This document shows, piece by piece, positions 34,931-43,526 of a stretch of 52,940 bases of DNA. Both the position numbers and the translations under genes were made by a program. The notes below the pieces were generated by a model. The model made no database searches. It saw only the letters and a program-made list of their open reading frames with translations, and was not told where the DNA came from. The DNA comes from Rhodopirellula sp. (GTDB lineage Bacteria > Planctomycetota > Planctomycetia > Pirellulales > Pirellulaceae): positions 137,534 to 190,473 of the forward strand of contig NZVD01000060.1 in NCBI GenBank assembly GCA_002701385.1. The letters are read 5' to 3'. Within the stretch, counting starts at the first letter, position 1. Each line of letters starts with the position of its first letter.

Positions 34931-35026
34931 TAATTCCACTCCGCCGAATTAGGTTTTCTATCTACAATGAAAGAAGATTCGGAGATTATGAATGTCGCAG
35001 TCTGTTCGACTTCAGTGAATACATAA

Positions 35027-36535
35027 ATGACACATGAAACCATATCCGCTGTCGGAATTGATTTAGGCACTACGTATTCAGCAGTGGCTATCCTTGACGA
35101 AAGCGGAAATCCAAAGACTCTCCCCAATTCAGAGGGGGATTTGACGACGCCAAGCATCCTGCTATTCAACGATCAGGATGTGGTTGTCGGCCGTGAAGCG
35201 GAAGCTGCTAAGGCATCTCGATATAGTAGCATTGCCGAATACACCAAGCGTGATTTAGGCAAACGAAGTTATCACAAACAAATTGAAGGCTTTGAGTATC
35301 CTCCCGAAGCGTTATTAGCATTTATCCTTAATAAACTCCGACGGGATACTGCCCAGGAAATTGGTGACTTCAAGCAAGCTGTAATCACAGTCCCTGCCTA
35401 CTTTGATGAAACACGTAGGAAAGCCACACAGGATGCTGGCTACCTCGCCGGACTAGACGTACTGGATATTATCAATGAACCCACTGCCGCCGCACTGGCC
35501 TATGGCCATCAACAGGCTGACGGAGAGGTCAACAAAACTGTTTTAGTTTATGACTTAGGTGGAGGTACTTTTGATGTTACGATCGTCCAGATCGAAGATC
35601 GGGAATATCGGGCTTTGGCTACCGATGGCGATGTCCAGCTAGGAGGCGTGGACTGGGATCAACGTCTCGTAGATTTTCTGGCTGACCATTGTATTCAACA
35701 ATTAGGGCAGGACCCTCGAAACGAACCTAATTCCACCGGCCACCTGTGGCAGGTAGCTCGGAAGCTTAAACATAGCCTGACGGAATTCGAAGAAGCGATG
35801 GCTACGATTGAATTACAGCAGCAAACGCTAACAATCACAGTGACTCGTCAACAATTCGAAGAGCTGACCGCCGATTTGTTGGAACGCACTCGCTTCACAA
35901 CCAGTCAAACGGTCAAAGCAGCTGGATTGGAATGGAGTGATATCAGCCATGTGTTACTGGTCGGTGGATCAACCAGAATGCCCGCTGTCAGCCAAATGCT
36001 ACAAAATGAAAGCCAATTAATGCCCGACCACAGTGTATCGCCAGATGAAGCCGTTGCCCACGGTGCTGCCTTACACGCTGGAAGGCTCCTCGAAAAACTA
36101 TCTGGACGTCCACCTAGTTTCCAGGTTCAGAATGTAAATTCACATACACTCGGGGTCGTGGGAATGGATCCGGAAACCAAGCGGCCACGAACAGCACGTA
36201 TTATTCCTCGTAACACAGGACTTCCGATAACAGCCCGTCGTGAATTCCGCATAAGACCAGGTCAGGAATCTATCAAGCTTGAGATCGTGGAAGGCGAGAG
36301 TCGATCGCCAGAGGCCTGTGAATCCATCGGAACCTGTCGCATTCGTGGCATTCCAACTCCACTGCCTGACAACGCTGCCGCTGAGGTCTTTTTTAAATAT
36401 CGTGACGATGGACGTCTAAGTGTCAAAGTTCGAATCAAAGGGACAGATATCATACTTGATAATGACTTTGTCCGTGAGAACACCATGACTCAGGAACAAC
36501 TCGACATCTGGCGCGAGTATATAACGGGTATATAG
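35027..36535 (+). CDS. Short Hsp70-family protein
   Basis: 502 residues, against ~640 for DnaK. The ATPase domain is full: GIDLGTTYSAVAI, VITVPAYFDETRRKATQDAG, INEPTAAALAYG, VYDLGGGTFDVTI and VLLVGGSTRMP. The C-terminal ~120 residues hold a reduced beta substrate-binding segment and no helical lid. Such short Hsp70 proteins occur as extra copies in planctomycetes and may work without the usual DnaJ/GrpE set, none of which is nearby. It lies 13 bases before moeA, so it could be co-transcribed with the cofactor genes; a chaperone role for molybdoenzymes is a speculation. Confidence 0.87.
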   Translation: MTHETISAVGIDLGTTYSAVAILDESGNPKTLPNSEGDLTTPSILLFNDQDVVVGREAEAAKASRYSSIAEYTKRDLGKRSYHKQIEGFEYPPEALLAFILNKLRRDTAQEIGDFKQAVITVPAYFDETRRKATQDAGYLAGLDVLDIINEPTAAALAYGHQQADGEVNKTVLVYDLGGGTFDVTIVQIEDREYRALATDGDVQLGGVDWDQRLVDFLADHCIQQLGQDPRNEPNSTGHLWQVARKLKHSLTEFEEAMATIELQQQTLTITVTRQQFEELTADLLERTRFTTSQTVKAAGLEWSDISHVLLVGGSTRMPAVSQMLQNESQLMPDHSVSPDEAVAHGAALHAGRLLEKLSGRPPSFQVQNVNSHTLGVVGMDPETKRPRTARIIPRNTGLPITARREFRIRPGQESIKLEIVEGESRSPEACESIGTCRIRGIPTPLPDNAAAEVFFKYRDDGRLSVKVRIKGTDIILDNDFVRENTMTQEQLDIWREYITGI

Positions 36536-36548
36536 AGCAAAGATTGGA

Positions 36549-37793
36549 ATGGCAACTGACCCCACAATTCGTCCAACTGATGTACGCATGAAGGGATTTG
36601 CGCGCCGATGGACGGTTGAGCAAAGTCTCGAGTGGGTGGATGGCAGTATTCCCGAACCGTTGATTGAGCACATCCAATTAGAGGAGGCGGCCAGTCGTGT
36701 GTTAGCTGAGGATATTTGTAGTACCATCGATGTCCCACACTTTGCCCGAGCCATGATGGATGGCTTCGCTGTATTAGGAAGTGATACAGCTGGAGCCTCA
36801 GCTTATAATCCCTTAACCCTCAGGGTCATCGGTGAATCACTTCCGGGTAACCCTTTCTCAAAGCAGGTTACGGCAGGACACGCTGTGAGAATCATGACAG
36901 GGGCACCGATGCCTCTCGGCGCTGACGCTGTGTTACCAGTTGAACAAACAGTCATTGAAGACAATCAAATCCTGGTGCAAGGCGAAGTTGCACCCGAAAA
37001 GCATGTTGGATTCCCCGGTGAGGACATTCAGTCCGGAACCGTCGTTCTCCAGCAGTTTCGTCGGCTACGCGCACAGGATCTCGGAGTTTTGAGTTCCATC
37101 GGAGTTGGCAAAGTGCCAGTGCTCCAGAAACCTCGTGTCCGTTTGGTTATCACGGGGAATGAATTGTTGCCCCCTGGTTCGAAGCCTGCAGAGCACAACA
37201 TTTGCGATGCGAATAGCCCAATGCTTGCAGCGCTTATCGAACGAGATGGCGGTACCGTTATCCACCCGGGAATCATTAGTGACAATCCAGAGAGTATTTT
37301 GGAGGCATTACAGGATGATGCAGATATTATTATCGTCTCGGGGGGTTCAAGTGTTGGACAGGAAGATCACGCACCTCGTCTAGTTGCTGAACATGGCAGT
37401 TTGGATATTCATGGCGTCGCGATGCGTCCTAGCAGCCCTAGTGGTATGGGGACGATTGACAATCGACTCGTGTTCCTTCTACCTGGTAATCCAGTGTCTT
37501 GTCTGTGTGCATACGACTTCTTTGCAGGTCGAGCAATCCGTCAACTCGCTGGACTTCCTGCTCAATGGCCCCACCGTAGCCAGGTGCTTCCACTATCTCG
37601 AAAACTTGTCTCGACTGTGGGGCGTACGGACTATGCCCGAGTCAGTATTCTGGATGGGCAAGTCGAACCGATATCGATCAGTGGTGCCAGCGTCCTCAGT
37701 AGTACCACGCGGGCAGATGGATTTGTAATCATTCCTGAAGATCTTGAAGGTTACCCCCGCAACGCAGAAGTTACCGTTTACTTATACGAATAA
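36549..37793 (+). CDS. moeA: MoeA-type molybdopterin molybdotransferase
   Basis: 414 residues. MDGFAV near residue 71, GHAVRIMTGAPMP, VVQ-like PVEQT, LVITGNEL, and IIVSGGSSVGQEDH near 264 are MoeA marks. The family inserts molybdate (or tungstate) into adenylated molybdopterin. The segment that normally reads VxMKPGKP is GVAMRPSSPSGMG here, so the loop with the conserved Lys is altered; the copy immediately downstream keeps GVALKPGKP. The paralogues may thus differ in metal or role. An upstream TTGGA precedes the ATG. It is coupled to the downstream MoeA fusion, which starts one base after its stop. Confidence 0.87.
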   Translation: MATDPTIRPTDVRMKGFARRWTVEQSLEWVDGSIPEPLIEHIQLEEAASRVLAEDICSTIDVPHFARAMMDGFAVLGSDTAGASAYNPLTLRVIGESLPGNPFSKQVTAGHAVRIMTGAPMPLGADAVLPVEQTVIEDNQILVQGEVAPEKHVGFPGEDIQSGTVVLQQFRRLRAQDLGVLSSIGVGKVPVLQKPRVRLVITGNELLPPGSKPAEHNICDANSPMLAALIERDGGTVIHPGIISDNPESILEALQDDADIIIVSGGSSVGQEDHAPRLVAEHGSLDIHGVAMRPSSPSGMGTIDNRLVFLLPGNPVSCLCAYDFFAGRAIRQLAGLPAQWPHRSQVLPLSRKLVSTVGRTDYARVSILDGQVEPISISGASVLSSTTRADGFVIIPEDLEGYPRNAEVTVYLYE

Positions 37794-37794
37794 A

Positions 37795-39714
37795 ATGGCC
37801 GAACAACGACAATTTCTGGAAGTGATTAATCGCGATGAAGCGGAACAACGGTTTCGTGACGCGCTGAATCTACAAGCTATCGGTACGGAATTGGTCCCGC
37901 TTGAAATTGCCTTAGGTAGAATCCTTGCTCAGGACATCCGCTCGTCACACAATGTTCCTTCATTTGACCGCTCGAATTATGACGGGTTTGCAGTCAAAGC
38001 TGAAGACACCTATGGAGTCACGGAAGAAGAACCAGTGGCACTGGCACTACTGGAAGAAACCATTGCAACCGCTGTCGTGCCAAGCTCAGAAGTGCTCCCC
38101 GGTACGGCCATGAGTGTTGCTACCGGAGGAATGATTCCCCGTGGGGCCAATGCAATTGTCATGGTCGAGCATACTGACTTGGTAAAGAATCAACTCTTAG
38201 TCCGGAAAAGCGTAAACTCCGGTTTTGGAATTGCCTTTGCCGGTTCCGATATTGCTGCCGGAGAAATCATTTTGCGACGCGGGGATGTACTGACAAGCAG
38301 AGAAACCGGTGTTCTGGCTGCTATTGGTGAGACGGAGATTCCTGTATTTATGCAGCCAAAGGTTGGAATTATTTCAACCGGTGATGAGATTATTCCTCCC
38401 GGCCAAACCATGCAGCCATCGCTGGTCTATGACTCCAACGCCAGAATTCTGGCCGATGCGGTGACTGAATTGGGAGCAACTCCGGTGAACCTTGGGATCG
38501 TCCAGGACCATGCCGGCCAGCTCGAACAATTACTTGAACAAGCGATTGAATCCTGTGATGTAGTACTGCTCTCAGGAGGCACCAGTAAAGGAGAGGGGGA
38601 TATCTCCTATAAGGTGGTCGAAGCCTTGAACGATCCAGGCATTGTCGCGCATGGTGTTGCTTTGAAACCAGGTAAACCCATCTGTCTGGCCGTAACTCAG
38701 GAAAAACCTGTCGTCATCCTGCCGGGTTTTCCCACATCTGCGATATTCACCTTTCATGAATTTGTAGCACCGGTCATCCGTCTACTCGCCGGTAAAACTC
38801 CGCAGGACCAAACACAGCTCGACGCCCGGCTAGCTGTTCGTAAACGATCGGAAATCGGACGCACTGAATACCTATTGGTGGGCTTAGTGTCTGGCCCTGA
38901 TGAAACCCTAGCTGCCTATCCAATGGGAAAAGGCAGTGGCAGCGTCACCACCTTTAGTCACGCCGATGGATTTATCACGATTGATCGGCATCAGGAGATC
39001 CTGGAGGAGAATGCTCCCGTTCAAGTGACTCTGCTGGGTGGGCAACTTCAGGTAGCGGATCTGGTCGTCATTGGAAGCCATTGCGTTGGCCTCGACTTAA
39101 TCCTTTCGGAATTACAGCAGTCTGGATGCCGCAATAAATCAATCAACGTAGGATCAACTGGTGGTGTTGAAGCGGCCCGTCGAGGTGAAGCGGACATCGC
39201 TGGCGTCCACTTACTCAATCCAACCGGGGATGTCTACAACAAACACTTACTGGATGATTCACTTCAACTAATCAAAGGCTATCGTCGCACTCAGGGAATC
39301 CTCTTTAGAAAAGGGGATGACCGATTTGCCGGCAAGTCCGTTCAGGATATCCTCCAACTGGCGGCGAGTGATCACTCAATTCAGATGGTGAATCGTAACC
39401 AAGGTAGCGGGACGAGGATATTAATCGACAATCTACTTTCAGAATTCGACACATTACCAAATGGGTATCTATTCCAATCCCGAAGTCACCACGCAGTCGC
39501 ATCCAGTATTCAAAATGGATCGGCTGACTGGGGAATTGCAATCCAAGGCGTAGTAAGTCCTGAGCTTGAGTTTATCGCCATCGCGGATGAGGAGTATGAC
39601 TTCATTATTCCGATAGATCGACTCGGGAAATCAGGGGTGCAGGCATTCCTTAGATTGCTCCAGGACGAAGACCTGCGTCAACAATTAACAATGCTCGGTT
39701 TTTCGCCTGCCTAA
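37795..39714 (+). CDS. MoeA fused to periplasmic-binding-protein-like domain
   Basis: About 639 residues from the ATG at 37795, one base after the first moeA stop; an in-frame TTG at 37744 would lie inside that gene. Residues ~1-400 are MoeA: FDRSNYDGFAV near 59, GIISTGDEI, LLSGGTSKGEGD and GVALKPGKP. Residues ~430-639 form a PBP-like domain (LVVIGSHCVGLDLIL, GSTGGVEAARRGEADIAGVH, RNQGSGTRILIDNLL) like those found in ModE-type and MoeA fusions. The domain may bind molybdate, tungstate or a cofactor and help choose the metal. Domain order is clear; the ligand is unknown. Confidence 0.87.
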   Translation: MAEQRQFLEVINRDEAEQRFRDALNLQAIGTELVPLEIALGRILAQDIRSSHNVPSFDRSNYDGFAVKAEDTYGVTEEEPVALALLEETIATAVVPSSEVLPGTAMSVATGGMIPRGANAIVMVEHTDLVKNQLLVRKSVNSGFGIAFAGSDIAAGEIILRRGDVLTSRETGVLAAIGETEIPVFMQPKVGIISTGDEIIPPGQTMQPSLVYDSNARILADAVTELGATPVNLGIVQDHAGQLEQLLEQAIESCDVVLLSGGTSKGEGDISYKVVEALNDPGIVAHGVALKPGKPICLAVTQEKPVVILPGFPTSAIFTFHEFVAPVIRLLAGKTPQDQTQLDARLAVRKRSEIGRTEYLLVGLVSGPDETLAAYPMGKGSGSVTTFSHADGFITIDRHQEILEENAPVQVTLLGGQLQVADLVVIGSHCVGLDLILSELQQSGCRNKSINVGSTGGVEAARRGEADIAGVHLLNPTGDVYNKHLLDDSLQLIKGYRRTQGILFRKGDDRFAGKSVQDILQLAASDHSIQMVNRNQGSGTRILIDNLLSEFDTLPNGYLFQSRSHHAVASSIQNGSADWGIAIQGVVSPELEFIAIADEEYDFIIPIDRLGKSGVQAFLRLLQDEDLRQQLTMLGFSPA

Positions 39715-39742
39715 GCTGATTGCTGGTCTACACGCCAAGCGA

Positions 39743-40558
39743 TTAGGCGCGTAATAAGATTTCACCTCGGCCGCCGTCGATCATGTCCCCATGATAAAGA
39801 TCAAAGTTCGAATCCAGTATTGGCTGAGCGATCTCAAATCCTGTTGCCGTAATTTTTCTCAACAACACCTGCATGAATTCTGGCTGATATCGAACTGCAT
39901 GGCGAAAACTCGGAAGTAATTTAGGGTGAGATTCACCCATGAAGATAATCGAACCGCGTCGCATCCCCGCTCCATGGCGGATGCCGGATTCACCAAATAC
40001 CATGATCGTACCAGCCAACATATTGAATCCAATTAGGTCTCCTGCATTTCCACCGATAACAATTAATCCGCGTCGCATAGTTAACCCGATTTCGTTTCCG
40101 GCATTTCCATCAATAATGATGGTACCGCGATTCATCCCTCGTACACTTCCCCGATAAGCCGCTCCTACCTGGTGGCCTCCATCGCCATGCACATGGATCA
40201 ACCCACCCTTCATTTCGGCACCGATCCAATCGCCAGCATTTCCGTTGACTGTAATGGAACCACCTCGCATTTCACTGCCCAGATGGCGGCCACAATCTCC
40301 TTCAATCGTAATCTGACCGGCTTCCATCTTCGTGCCAATCCAATGAACACCAGTTAATGTCCCGCTTAGCTGCATATGGAGGTCGGCGGCGTCACCACTG
40401 ACCTTGAAGAAATCACCTACCACACATTTTTCTTTACCGTGGAAGACGGGCAGCTTTTCAATCTCTGCATTAGACAATGATTGAATCGTACCCGGATTAA
40501 TCCCTTCGATTTCCACAGGGATATTTGTTTCGCCGTTATAAGTGAGTTCGAGAGTCAT
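39743..40558 (-). CDS. fwdC: Formylmethanofuran dehydrogenase subunit C
   Basis: 271 residues dominated by repeats of the FwdC beta-helix type, such as GGSITVNGNAGDWIGAEMKGG, RGTIIIDGNAGNEIGLTMRRG and AGTIMVFGESG, with Gly spaced every seven or so residues. Archaeal FwdC and bacterial FhcC have the same structure and scaffold the complex next to subunits A and B. It is divergent from mobA (69 bases apart) and convergent with the MoeA fusion. The identity is clear. Whether it belongs to a reductive Mo/W enzyme or a formyltransferase/hydrolase cannot be told from this subunit alone. Confidence 0.9.
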   Translation of the reverse strand: MTLELTYNGETNIPVEIEGINPGTIQSLSNAEIEKLPVFHGKEKCVVGDFFKVSGDAADLHMQLSGTLTGVHWIGTKMEAGQITIEGDCGRHLGSEMRGGSITVNGNAGDWIGAEMKGGLIHVHGDGGHQVGAAYRGSVRGMNRGTIIIDGNAGNEIGLTMRRGLIVIGGNAGDLIGFNMLAGTIMVFGESGIRHGAGMRRGSIIFMGESHPKLLPSFRHAVRYQPEFMQVLLRKITATGFEIAQPILDSNFDLYHGDMIDGGRGEILLRA

Positions 40559-40627
40559 GGATCGTTCTTGTCTGTAAAAACAACGCTCGGGGGATTATAA
40601 ACTCTATATAGGTTTACTTAGTATTGG

Positions 40628-41299
40628 ATGGTAATGACTGATTCGAATCAACCACTAGCCGGAATTGTCCTTTGCGGAGGGCGGAGCCGCCGTATGGGAC
40701 AAAGCAAAGCCCTGTTGCCGTTCGGGAATGAGACAATGCTGCAGCGAGTGATTCGTATCATGTCGCAAGTGGCATCACCGATTGTGGCTGTCAAAGCAGC
40801 ATCTCAGCAGCTACCTGCGATGCCAGACAACCTATTGCTTACACAGGATCGACATCCTGACCAGGGCCCCTTAGAGGGTATCCGGATGGGACTGGCAGCT
40901 CTAAAACAAAGTGCTCCAGAGAGTTCAGCCACATATGTAACCAGTTGTGATGTACCTTTGCTTCAGCCCGGGTTTGTCCAGGCCGTTGCCAGCCGCCTCG
41001 GTAATGCCGATGCCGCTGTAGTCGTAGAGGACGGATTCCGCCATCCACTTGCCGCCGTTTATCGAACATCCGTTCTTCCAGTGATTGACTCACTGCTGGA
41101 TGCCGGAAAACGTCGACCTTTGTTTCTATTCGAACAGGTTGAAACCGTACTGGTCTCAACCGAGGAACTGCGTGGAGCAGATCCGGATTTATCAAGTCTG
41201 GCTAATCTAAATCAACCGAGTGATTATCTAGCAGCCCTTCAAAAGGCCGGGCTGGAGCCGGACCCACAGGTATTGGCTGAGTTTAATTCATTCGACTAA
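40628..41299 (+). CDS. mobA: Molybdenum cofactor guanylyltransferase
   Basis: 223 residues. LCGGRSRRMGQSKALLPFG near residue 13 is the GTP-binding start of MobA, and HPDQGPLEGIRMG and TSCDVPLL complete the nucleotidyltransferase core. The enzyme adds GMP to Mo-molybdopterin to give the dinucleotide (MGD) used by enzymes of the DMSO-reductase/FwdB type. Its presence between fwdC and fwdA strongly suggests that the complex uses a guanine dinucleotide cofactor. Its stop overlaps the fwdA end by four bases, tail to tail. ATGs at 40628 and 40634 are both possible starts. Confidence 0.87.
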   Translation: MVMTDSNQPLAGIVLCGGRSRRMGQSKALLPFGNETMLQRVIRIMSQVASPIVAVKAASQQLPAMPDNLLLTQDRHPDQGPLEGIRMGLAALKQSAPESSATYVTSCDVPLLQPGFVQAVASRLGNADAAVVVEDGFRHPLAAVYRTSVLPVIDSLLDAGKRRPLFLFEQVETVLVSTEELRGADPDLSSLANLNQPSDYLAALQKAGLEPDPQVLAEFNSFD

Positions 41300-42966
41300 T
41301 CATCCTTCGTTTCACACTCCACCACTTCGGCCTCGTGTAAATAGCCATCCTGAATAGGATAATTTGAAAATCTTACAGAATAGTATTTCTCAAACCAGTC
41401 TGATATGTCCTTTTCGATTTCCAAATCATAGTCTGGGTCCACGTGGTATGTCTTGCCTTGTAACGGCTCGCGAATTTCGCAGTCTTCCACCACTAGCACG
41501 CCAGACTTAAAGACGTACTTTGGTAATTCAAACATGATCTGTTTATTTTCGTGAGGGAGATATACAGTGATATCAGCGTCCGCTCCAGGCCCGAGATGAC
41601 CTTTGTTCTTCAAGCCAAGAATCTTAGCTGGCCCCGCTCTCGTAATAATACAAATCTCGTTGAGTGTATATTCCCGCTTGAGGTCAGCGAGAATACAGCG
41701 ATTCACCACCTCAGGATGAACAGTTTTCAATATCTCATTACGATATGTCCTGTCCATCAATAAACGAATAATCTGGGGATAGGCAAGAAATGACGCGCCA
41801 TTCGGAGAATCAGTACTCATGACGACACGCCATGGATCATGTATCAACAGGTACCATTCCAATCCAATCGCCCATTGCAAGCCATGAACGAGACTTTCGT
41901 TGCGATACTTAATCGGAGCAATACCACAACCGGATTCCAATTCAGTATCAGCACTAAACCATTTTGTCCCATATACATTATGCAGGTAATATCCCAATGG
42001 TCCGTCGCCTGTCATGCTTGTCGTTTCTCCAAACATGATATTTCCAACATCGACGGTAACGTTGCTATGGGAGTTTACATAGTCCGCAAGTACCTGAGTA
42101 CGGCTACAAAACGTCTCTTCTTCACCCTCACCTCCACCATAACTATGGAATTGGATATGAGTAATATGTCCATTATGGCCCTCTAACGCATCCATAGTAT
42201 TCAAAGTGGTGGTATAGTTCCCAGGCATCCCGAGATTGTTACAGTGGATATGCACTGGGTGAGGCAACCCAATTTCATTCGCCGTTCGAGTTAATCCTGA
42301 AATAATTTGGCGGGGTGTAACGTCATAGTAATCGACAGTCTGATCAATAGTGTCAACATTCCCACGTGGATGATGTTTCCACACTTCCACTCCACCGGGA
42401 TTCACAAGCTTTGGAGCATAGCCTTTTGCTGCCCCTAGCAGCCACGGCAAGAAACCTTTTAGTTTTCCAGGTTCCTCGTCAGCAAGCGACTTCATCACAA
42501 AGTGATTATTGCCGGTAAGAACAAAGAAACCTTTATCGATACAAGGGGTATCTTCAAGCTCTTCATGTGCATGCCGAGCCGAAAGCGGAGGGACCGCGGC
42601 ATCAAAGGCCGTAGTATAGCCAAGTCCAATATACTTGTACCCAATAGCGTAAGTGCTCGGAACGCTGCCCATCGTTCCACTATGTGTATTTAGCGTACGC
42701 TCGACAAAAGTAGATTGACGTTTGTCTTCGGGACGCATTTTGCGGGCCATATTGACCTTGGGGCCGGCAATATGACAGTGCATATCCACGCCACCGGGCA
42801 TCACGACATAGCCCGCCATATCAATCACACGGCCGGCGCGAACACCAGGTCCTGGTGGAGCCACGATCTTACCGTCCAGGATCCAAATATCCTGTACTTG
42901 ACCGTCCACGCCATTTAATGGATCGTAAACATATCCACCGGCAAGTTTCAAATACGATGTCGTCAT
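41296..42966 (-). CDS. fwdA: Formylmethanofuran dehydrogenase subunit A
   Basis: 556 residues in the amidohydrolase superfamily. GGVDMHCHIAG near residue 57 gives the HxH metal motif, VEVWKHH near 195 a candidate carboxylated Lys, PVHIHCNN near 232 a third His and STDSPNGASFLAYP near 380 the Asp. In the archaeal complex this subunit exchanges formate with methanofuran at a di-zinc site; in methylotrophs the FhcA subunit hydrolyses formyl-methanofuran. The dehydrogenase hypothesis here rests on its sister subunits. It is divergent from a DinB-family gene. Confidence 0.92.
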   Translation of the reverse strand: MTTSYLKLAGGYVYDPLNGVDGQVQDIWILDGKIVAPPGPGVRAGRVIDMAGYVVMPGGVDMHCHIAGPKVNMARKMRPEDKRQSTFVERTLNTHSGTMGSVPSTYAIGYKYIGLGYTTAFDAAVPPLSARHAHEELEDTPCIDKGFFVLTGNNHFVMKSLADEEPGKLKGFLPWLLGAAKGYAPKLVNPGGVEVWKHHPRGNVDTIDQTVDYYDVTPRQIISGLTRTANEIGLPHPVHIHCNNLGMPGNYTTTLNTMDALEGHNGHITHIQFHSYGGGEGEEETFCSRTQVLADYVNSHSNVTVDVGNIMFGETTSMTGDGPLGYYLHNVYGTKWFSADTELESGCGIAPIKYRNESLVHGLQWAIGLEWYLLIHDPWRVVMSTDSPNGASFLAYPQIIRLLMDRTYRNEILKTVHPEVVNRCILADLKREYTLNEICIITRAGPAKILGLKNKGHLGPGADADITVYLPHENKQIMFELPKYVFKSGVLVVEDCEIREPLQGKTYHVDPDYDLEIEKDISDWFEKYYSVRFSNYPIQDGYLHEAEVVECETKDD

Positions 42967-43016
42967 GTGGTTAGTACCAGTAACCTAGTCATTATTACGA
43001 GCGGGAAAAGAGCCTT

Positions 43017-43526
43017 ATGTCTGATTCAGCAAACCTTCAAATGGCCATCGATCAAATCGTTGCCGCTCGTCAATACACCAAATCACTATTGGAGAATATC
43101 GACCAAAACAACTGGTTTCGACAACCTGTTGAAAAGATTAATCATGTTGCTTGGCAAGTTGGACACCTCGCCATGGCTCAATATGGCTTAGTGTTATTCC
43201 GCCAACGTGGTCGAAAGTTAGAAGACACTGAATTAATGTCTTCTTCCTTCCGCAAAAAATTCTCTCGAGGGACCACTCCCAACGCAGATCCAGAGTTCTA
43301 TCCTGGGATCGACGAAATATTGGATGTGTTCGAACGAGTCTACAATCAGTCGATGGAAGAGCTGGCTTCATACCCGGTAGAGCAATTACAGGATCCGGTC
43401 GATGACCCCTACGCAGCCTATCCAAACAAACTGGGGTGCCTCATTTTCTGCGCTCACCACGAAATGCTGCACGCAGGACAACTCGGCATGCTTCGTCGCT
43501 TACTCGGCAATGCTCCCATCCGGTAA
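43017..43526 (+). CDS. DinB-like metal-binding four-helix protein
   Basis: 169 residues of the DinB/YfiT superfamily. HVAWQVGHLAMAQYG near residue 42 holds the first His, and CAHHEMLHAGQLGMLRRLLG near the end gives the pair of His that form the metal site. Proteins of this family act as thiol-dependent transferases or metal-dependent hydrolases; some serve in bacillithiol or mycothiol use. Its 3' end overlaps fwdB by 27 bases, convergently. The ATG at 43017 follows GGGAAAAG. Its job beside the Fwd genes is unknown. Confidence 0.78.
   Translation: MSDSANLQMAIDQIVAARQYTKSLLENIDQNNWFRQPVEKINHVAWQVGHLAMAQYGLVLFRQRGRKLEDTELMSSSFRKKFSRGTTPNADPEFYPGIDEILDVFERVYNQSMEELASYPVEQLQDPVDDPYAAYPNKLGCLIFCAHHEMLHAGQLGMLRRLLGNAPIR

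Noticed and set aside
35027-36535. Main chaperone DnaK
   Set aside because: Too short, lacks the lid helices, and no grpE or dnaJ is nearby.
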